DNA of 64,000 nt. Origin: Maylandia zebra (Eukaryota; Chordata; Actinopteri; Cichliformes; Cichlidae). Below the pieces are notes generated by a model that had not been told where the DNA came from, searched no databases, and worked only from the letters and a program-made list of their open reading frames with translations. Within the stretch, counting starts at the first letter, position 1. Each line of letters starts with the position of its first letter. The translations under genes were made by a program, and so were the position numbers. The stretch is from positions 3,400,344-3,464,343 of the forward strand of contig NC_135178.1 in assembly GCF_041146795.1 (NCBI RefSeq), written 5' to 3'. Positions 47,801-58,137 of the stretch are shown here, piece by piece.

Positions 47801-50800
47801 GAGCTACATTGTAGCCACAGCCACCCTGGGGCGCACTGACAGAGGCGAGGCTGCCGGACACTGGCGCCACCAGGCCCTCTGACCACCACCAGTAGGGTGA
47901 AGTGTCTTGCCCAAGGACACATTAAGAGCAATATTCCAGACACTCTGGACCCCCTGCAGTATGCCTACCGGCCAACAGGTCCACGTCAGACGCCATCGCT
48001 GCTGCCCTTCACTATTCACTCTCCCACCTGGAAAATAATGACTCCTACATCAGGGTACTCTTTGCTGACTATAGCTCCGCCTTCAACACAGTCATCCCTC
48101 ACAAACTCATCCACAAACTGTCTACACTCGGCCTGCACCCCACCCTCTGTGACTGGCTACAGAACTTTTTCACTGGCAGGCCTCTGTCAGGATCAGCAAC
48201 AGGACTTCAGTCAGCATTACCACAAACACTGGCGTCCCACAAGTTTGCGTCCTCAGCCCCACCCTCTACACCCTGTACACCCACGACTGTGTCGCCTCCA
48301 ACAAAGACAACATCATTTTGAAGTTCACAGATGGCACTGCAGTGATCGGTCGCATCACTGGAGGGGACGAAGCGGCTTATAGGAGAGAGGTGGCCGGTCT
48401 GGTGTCATGGTGTGAGGACAATAACCTCACCCTCAACACTGAAAAACAAAGGAGATGAGCAGTTTTAGGTACCTGGGCATTCACATCAGTGAAGACCTCA
48501 CCTGGACACTGAACACCACACAGCTGGTCAAGAAGCCTCCTGAGGAGGCTGAGGAAATTTGGGATGTTAGCCAAGATCCTCAGCAGCTTCTATAGCTGCA
48601 CCGTGGAGAGCACACTGACCAGCTGCATCACTGCATGGTACGGCAGCACTACTGCTATGGACCACAAGCGCCTGCAGAGAGTGATAACAACTGCGGAGAA
48701 GATCACCAGGACCCCGCTGCCCTCTCTGCAGAGCATCTACCATCGCAGAGTCCAGAGGAGAGCTGCCTCCATCCTTAGAGACCCCACACACCCTCAACAT
48801 GGACTGTTCACACTTCTGCCCTCGAGACGAAGGTTTAGGAGTGTGAAATCCAGAACATCTCGACTCACTAACTCCTTCTTCCACTGCTGTCGGACACCTG
48901 AACAGCTGACCTACCTCAACTGCAATTTGCATATAAGGACAATTTGCACACTAAGTTCATTTTGCACATAGAAATGCTATTCCTTCTGTACACATGAAAA
49001 TAAACACTTTCTTGAATCTTTGAATCCAAAAATTTGTAGTATTGCACAGACTAAATTCTAAAGTATGTAAAGAGCTGTGTGGTTACAGGTTATTTTGAGT
49101 TTAGAAATCATTAATTTTATATTTCTCTTTGTTGTTAAAACACACACACATAATTTGGTGGAAATGTAAAATAATAGGACACTTGAGGACACTATTGAGG
49201 CCGTGCCACAGTCAACTTTCATTGTGCTCTGGGCTGCAATTGCTTATTAACCCTTTTTTTGTCTTTTAACAAATGTATTTAATAAAGGCATTTTAATACT
49301 GGAACCAATTTGCCTCAGCAATGTCTCTTCAAGCCTATGTAATTCTTTTGTTTAGTCTGAAAACACACTCTCTTTATATTTCCTAGGGTTGAAATTCCCC
49401 TAGGTGGCGCTGTTGCATTTTAATCATAACACCCCCTGACCACCTCGCCACAACAGTAAGCATGTACTTAGTTTTTCATGGTTCAGTGTGCCATCCACAA
49501 ATTTAAATTCTCTATCATGCAAAAAAGAAAGTCATACATGAACATGATCCAGAAATGCAGCTGTCTTCTCTGGGCTAAAGCTCACTTAAAAAGGACTGAG
49601 GCAAAGTGGAGAACTGTTCTAATGTCTGACAAATCTGTTTGTTTGTTTGTTTGTTTGTTTGTTTGTTTGTTTGTTTGTTTGTTTGTTTGTTTGTTTGTTT
49701 GTTTGTTTGTTTGTTTGTTTGTTTGTTTGTTTGTTTGTTAGAAAATGTGGATCCTGCATCCTCTGGGCTAAACAGTAAAGGGCTTTAACAAGTGCTGCTG
49801 TTTTTGCAGCTTGTTATCACCACTCAATTCAAAACATTTGAAGGTGATTACATTACTGCCTATGGAATTGGCTGCTTGCACATCTGTACACAGGTCTTAG
49901 AACAACTTACGCTCCCATCGAGTTGACATCAGCAAGACCGCGCATACTGTATCTATTACAATAGCATGGTTTCACAGTAGAAGTACCTGGGTGTTAAAAT
50001 GACCTGCCTGCAGTTCAAACCTTTGACCAAGAAAAAAAAAAACACATCGGATGCACCATGAAATGAAAGATATGACAAAAAGGACCCAGGACTTTCTTTG
50101 TGTCCAGTCCGTCTCTGTCTCATCTGAGGGTCCTGTCTTTAGTGTTTTGTTCTTTTGTCCAACTGTTTTGTCCCAGTTTGTCCCACTTTCATAAACAGGA
50201 AACTCAAGCCTGCTTTAATGTTAGCTTATAACCAGCTGTTGTTGTTTAGCTGGTTTTTCGTTGACTGCCTGGAGTTGGAAGCGCTCCATGTCTAATCTGC
50301 TTACAGTAATTAAATAATAATGGTTATGCATTCCTTAGTGTGTTAGAGCCCTGACTTTATTTCAGGAGATGAGGTTAGAGGTGAGGAGGAGGATACCTGT
50401 CATGCTGTCTCTTTCCTTCGCTTCTTTGGTGACAAGAGCCCTATCCCAGATGATAAAAAGTAGGTATGATCCTTCACATCTTGAGTTTGTCTTACAGACT
50501 AAGGTGCAGAATGTAAAAAATACCTCTGCAAATAACTGGCTACACCTTTAGAACTTTTGTGTTACATCTTGTGCATAATTTGGAAAAAGACCCGTTAAGA
50601 CCTGTTTGGAGAAAGAAACTACTTCAATCTCTCTGGTTGCTTCTGAAACTAAGGAGCATGTGTTTCATGGTTTTAATTTATGCTAGATTATTCTGATAGT
50701 GTCATATACGACACCGACTCATTGTCTTGAATAACTGCCGACAGCCAAACCCTCTGTAGTGGTTTGCTTTATCTCTTTTTTTCTTTTCTTTTTTATTATC

Positions 50801-51664
50801 CCAGTTTCTCTTTCTTGAGGAATGAGGAATGAGGCTGTGTCATAAAGGTGAGTCCAAGAGCAGATTAGACTAAACCATTATAAATATTAGCATTATGGCA
50901 GAAAAACAACCCACCTTCCAGCCACTCCATGGTCCACTCTGTGGTTTTACGACACAACTTAAGCAGGTCAGAGTTCACATTTCTGGGGACAGTCTCTCTG
51001 GAGTTGATGATTTTCACTTTACCTTTGAAAAGATGACATATTATTATGTTAAACCCCAGCGGGGTTGAGCTAAGAGGAGCAAGGGTGTCTTGTTACCAGA
51101 GCTGTCCATCACAGTGAATATGACCCCGCCTCCGATGCCCGCGCACTGTGGGTTGATGATGGAGGTGCACAACAGCGCAGCAATGGCAGCATCTACTGCA
51201 GAGCCGCCTTTCTGAAGCATGTTCCTGAAACAGTTCAGAGAAATAGATCAGGCTGAAGTTCATGTCCCGCTCCCGGCTATTCGCGGGGATAAACCATTAT
51301 TGCAGTCACTTTTAAAACAAAGTATCCAACTGCATAAAAGTACCACTGAGCATCTGGTTCCAGGAACTTAGAAAGAAAATGTTTGAAAGTGATGCAAGAA
51401 TACTACGCTTGCGAGCATATGACACAGAAATCAGCCCTGTTAAAACTGATAGTAGGTTTAAATATTGGTGCAACTTTGGCATTTCCGCATATTGGAAAGC
51501 ATCATCTGAAAAAGGCCTGGTTACCTTTCAACAAATGTCAGACAGTTAAAACCTGGAGAGGGGTTACTTCTTTAAATGTCTCCAATTAAGACCTCACTGT
51601 AATACAGATATTGTGTCCAAGGAGAGGGAATAAATCTATCTGAAGAAGATTGGTTTTTGGTTTG

Positions 51665-51744
<80 letters not shown>

Positions 51745-52801
51745 AACCAAAAACCTTCCAGTTAGTAGGTGACCCGCTCTACCTGAGCTACAGCCACCCC
51801 CATCTCTTTAAACATTTCTTTTCATGTTTGCTTGAAATAAAATATCACTGTTGGTACTGCAGCTTACTGCAACCTAAGTATGCGTTTAAATTTAATGCTT
51901 AGGAGAGGCAAAGGGTGATATCCACATGTTGGACCATCTATTACGTGCTTTACCGTGATACTGGAATATTATTCCCCTCTATGTTGTCATTACAGACGAT
52001 GTCAGTAACAATAGTAATTTGTCACTTAGGAACGAAACAGATCTTAGGTCCGGATCTTTGAAGTGAATGATGGGATCCGAGGCATGATATTTTTAATCTC
52101 TATACTGTACTGTCTGTTGACAATACACACCACATCTGTAAGAATCATAGTTTCTACGTAATACGGCTTTTTCTCCGTTTTGACCAATAAATCATTTAGT
52201 AGGGAAATGGCATGAAGATTTTATACAGATCACACCGAATTTTGACTTTTATTTAAAAAAAAGGGGGGGGGGGGGGGGGGACATAACCGCACACTTCCAT
52301 GATGAGACGCTGTCATGCAGTTTTCAAAGACGTTTTAGCGCTAAAGTTTGCATTTGGAACAGTGCATAATTTTATGTGTAATGCGAAAAACGAAAATGTG
52401 TCCGAAGTTTAAAATGTTACTCACCGTCCAATCTCTGAACAATTCCAGGAGTCTGCGGCCACAGCAGCTTTTGAGAAAGGGCAATTAGCACTGGTGTCCT
52501 TACACTCACTTCTACCCTTCCAATACCCATAATAATCAGCTAGTAGACCAGCTACTAGAGCACCTACAATTAGACCAACTACAAATAAGCCAACTGCTAC
52601 TAATACGCGGAGAACTTTGGCCAGGCGTTTTCGTTTTGCTCTCGTTTTTGCGCTCTCAACGTCCTCGTCCTTAATGTCCTCGTTGGGGGGGCACATAGGA
52701 GTGGTATTTGCCCCCACAACGTCCTCGTCCTCAATGTCCTCGTTGGGGGGACACATAGGAGACGTATTTGCCTCTTCCACGTGCTCGGTTGACTCAGGCA
52801 T
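41830..52801 (-). CDS. ggt5: Gamma-glutamyltransferase 5-like (glutathione hydrolase)
   Basis: A type II membrane ectoenzyme that cleaves gamma-glutamyl bonds of glutathione and its conjugates, such as leukotriene C4. Twelve coding exons (5' to 3'): 52801-52425, 51224-51097, 51022-50915, 46176-45999, 45612-45452, 45226-45080, 44966-44836, 44381-44197, 44092-44001, 42445-42339, 42164-42054, 41967-41830. All joins are GT-AG and in phase, giving 620 aa. A cytosolic tail of about 60 residues with a 20-residue tandem repeat (11-30, 31-50) and a basic stop (RAKRKR) precede a single TM helix (about 64-88). The ectodomain shows [54 protein letters not shown] (GGT5-like), the autoprocessing/catalytic Thr450 in [19 protein letters not shown] and the terminal GEAAGY. 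The oxyanion-hole positions read S508-N509 and G528-S529 instead of the usual SS and GG. GGT5 rather than GGT1 rests on [11 protein letters not shown] and TGIILNN; a fish-specific paralogue is possible. Confidence 0.92.
42590..42900 (-). repeat. tRNA-type SINE-like repeat, in ggt5 intron 9
   Basis: Read on the minus strand it starts ggcagcacggtggcgcaatg, passes a box-B-like gagttcgatccc and gcatgttctccccatgtttg, and ends ctaggataggctccactgcc. This is a very common fish retroposon. Confidence 0.6.
43544..43857. mobile_element. hAT-type MITE in ggt5 intron 9
   Basis: Ends cagcggtccccaaccc and ggttggagaccgctg are inverted repeats, flanked by perfect 8-bp duplications atattaac (43536-43543, 43858-43865). 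314 bp, no coding frame. Confidence 0.88.
44511..44550 (-). repeat. Duplicated piece of ggt5 exon 8 in intron 7
   Basis: About 40 bp (gctgctggtgacagacacag, then cagaagcatcttcaaccagc) nearly repeat the 3' half of exon 8 at 44210-44250. It lacks the rest of the exon and is unlikely to be spliced. Confidence 0.75.
45645..45949 (-). repeat. tRNA-headed SINE in ggt5 intron 4
   Basis: Complete antisense copy: tail at 45655-45690, body with tgccggacactggcgccatc, head with ggctcgaaccggcaaccttc (box B) and caactctttgagccatgatc (box A). It ends 50 bp before exon 4. Confidence 0.8.
46890..49030 (+). pseudogene. L2-like LINE, interrupted by SINE
   Basis: Plus-strand frames run in LINE ORF2 order: [18 protein letters not shown] (47.1 kb), [41 protein letters not shown] (47409-47696), then after the SINE a frameshifted [14 protein letters not shown] stretch (47.9 kb), the RT core in mixed frames, and 48564-48971 with [12 protein letters not shown] and [16 protein letters not shown], the LINE C-terminus. 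Endonuclease missing, frames broken. Confidence 0.82.
47690..47918 (-). repeat. SINE nested in LINE RT
   Basis: Antisense SINE of the same family as 16521-16842 but lacking most of its tRNA head. The 7-bp sequence acattaa flanks it (47683-47689, 47919-47925) as target duplication. The LINE frame resumes directly after it. Confidence 0.82.
49465..49635 (+). pseudogene. Tc1-like transposase fragment
   Basis: Translation includes [20 protein letters not shown] then VLMSDKS, corresponding to the catalytic VLWSDES region of Tc1 transposases, with W changed to M. It shares this stretch with 56925-57085. Confidence 0.6.
49636..49739 (+). repeat. (TGTT)26 microsatellite
   Basis: Uninterrupted tetranucleotide array of 104 bp in ggt5 intron 3. 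The long Phe/Val/Cys/Leu frame across it is an artefact of the repeat. Confidence 0.95.
51666..51742. repeat. (TA)n array in ggt5 intron 1
   Basis: Uninterrupted alternating TA of 77 bp, about 440 bp from exon 2. Its short flanks contain an inverted match (tggtttttggtttg / caaaccaaaaacc). Confidence 0.95.
52263..52280 (+). repeat. G18 homopolymer in ggt5 intron 1
   Basis: Eighteen consecutive G, about 145 bp from exon 1. Confidence 0.95.
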
Positions 52802-54528
52802 CGCTGCTTTCTTCTCTGCGTAACCGTCGGTAATTCACTTCCTCCGAAAGTTAACCGCTTGTTGATTTCCCAGACAGCACAGCGATGTATTGCGCACATA
52901 TATCCGCTGTGTGGGTACTGATAGGCACAACGCAACGGAGACGTGTGTTTGTGGTAAGCAGAGGTAGCTGCTCCCGGTGTGTAGGACGTTTTGTCAGAAC
53001 ACCGGTAGCCCTGATGTTTTTTGCTCATCTCTGCAAGACACTGGGTGGACTTTTCTTACCTCAGCCTTTTCCTCCATGTGCTTGATCCCACCGGGGATAG
53101 TGTGCACGTCGTTGTCCCACTGCAAAAGGATCGAATAACATCGACGGCTCTTATCGCTGCTTTATCGACCTCCTACTGTTCGCTGTTCATGAGCCACGCG
53201 CTGGTCTTCCTCACCCAAACCATAAATACTTTGCATCAAGATTGTGACTTTTAGTCTCTCAGTGATGTTGGTTCACTGACCAGAGTGGGTGGTGAAGTGG
53301 TAAATTATGATCTTCAGTTGGACTAATATTAAGTGCAGCTGAATGTTCGGGTATCTGTCAGCACTGCTCAAATATGAAGAAATATATTTGGTCTAAAACT
53401 GAAATAAAAATTCAAGTGCGAAAATGCAGTTAACTGCAATTTAAAACTAAACTTGAGGTTAAATAAAAACTGAAACAATATTTTGTATTTAAATTGAAAC
53501 CTATGTGAACTGTATTTAGCTTAAATGTACTTTGTTAGCTTCAGATTTGGACAAATTTGTCAACACAACCATCATCAGTAGCGGTTTTAGATACGGGCGA
53601 CACGGGCGGTTGCCCGGGGCGGCATCGTGGTGGGCATCGGCAAAAAAAAAAAAAAAAAAATGCTCGTACTCATGCTGCCCCGACGTCATGCCAGCGCATA
53701 TGGGGAATGGTACAGGCACCGATCGGTTTTCTATCACCCATTTGCTGGGAGTAAGGGCGCCCTCCGTTTGCGAGGTGCGCCTGCTGCTTGCGGCACAGGG
53801 AGGAGAGGGCGGGGCTGCGGGGGATTCTCTGGCTGGCTGGAGCAGCGTCTAATAACCAACTCGCAAAATAAAACAAAATAAAAACAAACCAAAAAACACG
53901 AAAACACCAGACATCATGATACAGACTTATAATTTGCACCGACGTTTTTCGAAATTCTATACGCGAAAAGTGAGCGCGAGAGCCCTCGCTACTGAAGTGA
54001 AAGTAAACTTTATTGTTATCTCCGCTACATACAGTCCAGTATATAGAGAGACGAGACGAGGATCCAGTTACAGCAGTGCAAGTAAACAAACAATAAAAAT
54101 AAGAAGAGTAAGAAAATAAATATACACTTTAGGACCAGGAGTAAAGGGATCAATAACAATTTAAAATTTATAATTTACAGTTTGATGATTTAAAATCTCA
54201 CACACAACCTGTCGAAAGGGGACCGGCTGCTTCCAAATAGAGCACATTTCATTCATAATGTTGTAAATCCAAGCCCATTATCTACTCATGATTTGAATCC
54301 TGGGTTGTGCGAAATCCCAGAAATAAACCCTAGACAAAGTGAATCTGTGAACTAAGGTGTAGGTCTGTTAGGTTGTGTTGTGGTGATCCTCGGGTTGGGG
54401 GATGGGTGTTCATACTGGAGTGCAACATTAAAACCAATGGAAGATGGACAGGAAAAGTTCAAAGTCATGGGGTGCAAAAGATACAAGTAAGCAGATGTGT
54501 GATTGGACCATGGCAGGTCATCCTGAAA

Positions 54529-55130
54529 CAATCAGAATCATAATCAGAATACTTTATTAATCCCTAAGGAAATTATGTAGGTTACAGTTGCTCCAAGAAG
54601 AAATTGTGAAAATAGCAACAGACTAAACTCCAAACAATACATTATGTTACAGATTTTACACATGTAAGAAATAGCACTATTATATACAGACCACTCAATT
54701 ATAAATATCAAGAATTAACAGAGGTGATTTTAAATAAATATCAAGAACATTGGCAAGAATATTCCATGAAAGAGCACGTGTAAAAAGGGGTGTGACTGTT
54801 GCAGTGTTTACAGTGTATTAGATGGAGGAGTTGTACAGGGAGCCACAGGCAGGAATGATTTCCTGTGTCGGTCAGTGGTGCTTTTTGGTAATCTCAGTCT
54901 CTCACTGAACGTGCTCATGTGACTAGCCAGCAGGTCATGGAGTGGGTGGGAGTTATTATCCATGATTGTCCTTATCTTGGACAACATCTGCCTCTCAGAC
55001 ACCACCCTAATGGAGTCCAGCTCCACCCCCACAACATGTGGATCAGTTTATTTAGTCTGTTGGCATCTGTGACCCTCAACCTGCTGCCCCCGAATGCAAC
55101 AGCATAGAGGATGGCACTGACTACGACACA
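54529..55130 (-). pseudogene. LINE 3' end with C-terminal ORF2
   Basis: The minus-strand frame 54808-55032 reads ELDSIRVVSERQMLSKIRTI, MDNNSHPLHDLLASHMSTFS, RLRLPKS, a LINE ORF2 C-terminus. Its 3' UTR runs down to the recurring tail at 54529-54577. This links the orphan tails in the window to an L2-like LINE. Confidence 0.72.
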
Positions 55131-55150
55131 AATACAACAAGATAACATTA

Positions 55151-55234
55151 ATTAGTAGGCATAGTGAAAACTTGCCTACTAATTGTAGATTCAGTGTCTA
55201 CTGTTTACTATCATAAACAGTAGACACTGAATCT
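55151..55234. repeat. Two adjacent hairpins
   Basis: First: attagtaggca (55151-55161) and its complement at 55173-55183. Second: 21-bp perfect arms at 55187-55207 and 55214-55234 with a 6-nt loop. Confidence 0.88.
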
Positions 55235-55839
55235 TTTGGACTGTGTTCAGCACAATATTAATTAGTCATTGTGAATTGTTGATTTGTCCGATTCTCATTG
55301 TATGACGAATTGTGTTGGCTGTTTGTTAGTCATTTACAAACTATGCATACTGTCACTCTGGGGAGTGTTCGCCCAGGGCGCCAAACAGGCTAGGACCGTC
55401 ACTGGGGCTAAATAACTATTTATCTGCATCACATTTTAAGAGATCTGGAATAAGCAGGACTTTATCATTGACAAGTGATATTTACAACGATACAAGTAAT
55501 CTTTTTTTTTCCACTGTCGGTCGCCCTGTGTCTTTTATCCTAAAAGCCCAGGTCCTGTACCAGAGACCTGGTTCAGTGTCCGCATATCGTCACTGTTTGT
55601 AGGACTGGAGTCTTCTCTACAGAGATCTCAGATGTCATTTCTGGGATCACACAGCCTGCACCTGGGGGTCTTGCCTGCAGTGGTAGACCCCAGCCGCTAC
55701 TGATCTTGTGCTTAGGCGTGTTCCCGCGCTCCATGATGCATGTCTATACAGGCTAAGCCTACGCTGGAAGCCACTGAGGTGTTCGTTAACGGGGGTGACG
55801 CGATATCACTGGTATGCATGCATTCATTAAACAGCCCAA

Positions 55840-55960
55840 TAACTCCAGTTCAGTTTCAGTTTTATTTGTCATATGCAAGTTAGCACAGGGTCAACATTGC
55901 AATGAAATGTATTTGAGGAGCAGCAGACAGTCACTCGGCAGTACGTAAAAAACTGTAAGA
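55840..55960. repeat. Retroposon 3'-end-like segment
   Basis: cagtttcagttttatttgtc followed by gcaatgaaatgtatttgagg resembles a LINE tail. Class unassigned. Confidence 0.35.
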
Positions 55961-56920
55961 GCAAAATGTTTAGAAATACAGTAGTACTTATCTTGTTCAT
56001 GTTTATCTATTTTAACATAACAGCGCAGCGGTCACAAACTGTTTGTCTTCTTCCGACTAACAACACACCTGACGCCCATTGAGTGCGTCCACCTTAAATA
56101 CCTTTACATAAACCTACCATACAGAAAACAGAAACAGGGGACCTCTAGCGGCAACATAGGGTATTAACCCAAAAAACTTTCATACATGGTAAAGAAACTT
56201 GTCTAGATGTCAGTGGCTTCTATCACCTGCTTTGGCCAGCTTATTCTCTCAGAAGGGACAAAAGCCTGTCAGCAACATCCCTTAGATCCCCGAGACACAC
56301 AAACCCTCCTGCCACGGTAAGGTAGCTATTCATCGATTATTTTTCTAATAATGAGAAAACTAATAATAATAAATAATAATACATAGAAAACAAATAATAA
56401 TAAAACAGTAAAACACAGACAATATATCAAATGTTTAAAATGTGACATTTTACTATTTTATCAAAAATATCAATTCATTTTGACTTTGATGGCAGGAGCA
56501 AACATGCTAGGTCGGGGCAACAAAATGTTTAAATAATAAGTGGAACTAAAAACAAACAGCTGGAGGAACATTTAAAAGTTAAGATAATTTGCAACAAGTC
56601 AGTAACATGATTGCACATAAAAAGAGCAACTTAGAGAGGCAGAGTTTCTCAGAAGTAATGCCGGACAGAGGGTCACCAATCTGCAAAAACATATTATGGA
56701 TCAATTTCAAAATAATGTTTATTAGTTTAAAACTGTGAAAACTTTGTGTATATCTCATCATGTACAGCACATCACCAAAAGACTCACAGAATATGTGTGC
56801 AAAGGACAACACTAAAAGTCAATATTGGATGCCTCACAGAATATTTCAATTAACAAACTAGAAATCTAAAAAAACAAAACAAAATAACTGGGAAAACAGA
56901 CCCAGGATAATAAATGTGCC
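55961..56920. other. Intergenic, no gene seen
   Basis: AT-rich, with aataat microsatellite-like stretches near 56340-56400. No supported exon. Confidence 0.5.
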
Positions 56921-56924
56921 ATCC

Positions 56925-57085
56925 GAAAATGCAGATTACAGCGCTGCCATGCAAAGAACAAGCCATATGTAAACATGATCCAGAAATACTTGCATCTTCT
57001 CTGTGCCACAGATCATTTAAAATGGACTGAGGCAAAATGGAAAACTGTTCTGTGGTCAAGCTAGTTAAAATTTGGAATTTCAACA
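56925..57085 (+). pseudogene. Tc1-like transposase fragment
   Basis: Nucleotide match to 49465-49635 over aacatgatccagaaat and ggactgaggcaaa, here with the more typical tggaaaactgttctgtggtc (KTVLWS). Too short to give ends. Confidence 0.55.
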
Positions 57086-57138
57086 TGCTTCTTTAGTTAA
57101 AATTGTAAGTACTGCCAGTTACTGTAGACAACTGGCAT

Positions 57139-57181
57139 CATTGATTGATTGATGATACTTTATTTCTCCCGAGGGAAATTG
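57139..57181 (-). repeat. LINE 3'-end tail
   Basis: Tandem attg units, then atactttatttctcccgagg and gaaattg. Confidence 0.55.
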
Positions 57182-58137
57182 TTTTAAAGGCTGCCAGACA
57201 ACCGGCATGTGCTCATGATAGTGCCGGATAAGTGCCAACATAACAGTGGAAAGACAGAGAGGTACGAAAAAAACCTGTAAATACACAAAACATGAGGAAA
57301 GAGAAGGAGAAAAAAAGAGCCCCTCCCAGGCTGAGCTCCTAGTTTGAGAACAGAGAAGAAGAAAAAAACACCACAGCACAGAAAGCACAAAATCTTTCAC
57401 ATCTTACAACATAAAATCGAATGATTTCATGTTTATATCTCAGATACTAAAAGTTATGTCATAAAAAAATATTATTTCAACCATAATTAAGCCAGATTAG
57501 GTTATTAGACACACAACCACAACAAATCAGATATTAAAACTGAAAAGTTTTGTTCTCTAAAAACAATATAAGGTCACTGAATCTTAAGGTTGATGTCTCA
57601 CAGATGATGTCACACATCCTTGTGGTATCACCATTTAAGATAATGTTATGAATAAATCTCTACAGTGTGTAAGCTTTGCTGTAGTGACATGGCTGTAACA
57701 GCGACATCAGCCCTGGTGTTTTGGATTCATCCTAATTAACTGTGATTGTGTGTTTCACATATACTACATGTGTTAACCTGAGCATTGTGACTGTGGTCAT
57801 CTTGTTATGTGTTTTAAAACTGTTTTTGTTTTCTTTCTTTTGAAACCAGAAGTCCAGATATAGACAGGCCACCCTAAGCGTACTCTACTTTATGATCCTT
57901 TTGGACTATTGTGGGGTTAAAATGACCAAAATAAACATGCATTTAGTAAGAGTTAAAATTATGAACTGGAACTATAAACTTATTAGGACAGTGTTTACTG
58001 TGAGAATAATCAGCATCTTGTTTAATGATCTTTAAGTACTATGCACACTATTGGCTACAATTTTGTGATTTTGTGGCTGCGGGAGTATCTATAACCTTAA
58101 AGCCAGGCTATTAAACTAACACCCCTGGCTTTTGGCC

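Larger units (their letters stand above)
46177..50914 (-). other. ggt5 intron 3
   Basis: The largest intron, at 4.7 kb. It holds an L2-like LINE in the opposite orientation (46890-49030) with a nested SINE, a Tc1 transposase fragment (49465-49635) and a (GTTT)n array. No independent gene. Confidence 0.8.
53575..55405. mobile_element. Composite hAT-like element with nested LINE pieces
   Basis: The left end cagtagcggttttagatacg and the right end (minus strand) cagtgacggtcctagcctgt share a CAGTRRCGG start, and the subterminal gcccggggcggc and gcccagggcgcc also mirror each other. No matching 8-bp target duplication is seen, so the ends are provisional. Inside are an A-run (53641-53660), a LINE tail-like segment (about 54000-54180), the L2-like LINE end at 54529-55130 and two hairpins. 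Confidence 0.5.

Noticed and set aside
49478-49741. Open frame ending in repeated FVCL units
   Set aside because: The C-terminal half is the translation of a TGTT microsatellite and the start is a Tc1 fragment; not a gene.
52600-53028. 142-aa minus-strand frame overlapping GGT exon 1
   Set aside because: Alternate frame of the tandem-repeat coding exon; the GGT frame has the TM helix and homology.
53516-54089. Several overlapping frames at 53.5-54.1 kb
   Set aside because: They cross an A-run and transposon ends on both strands; no protein similarity.
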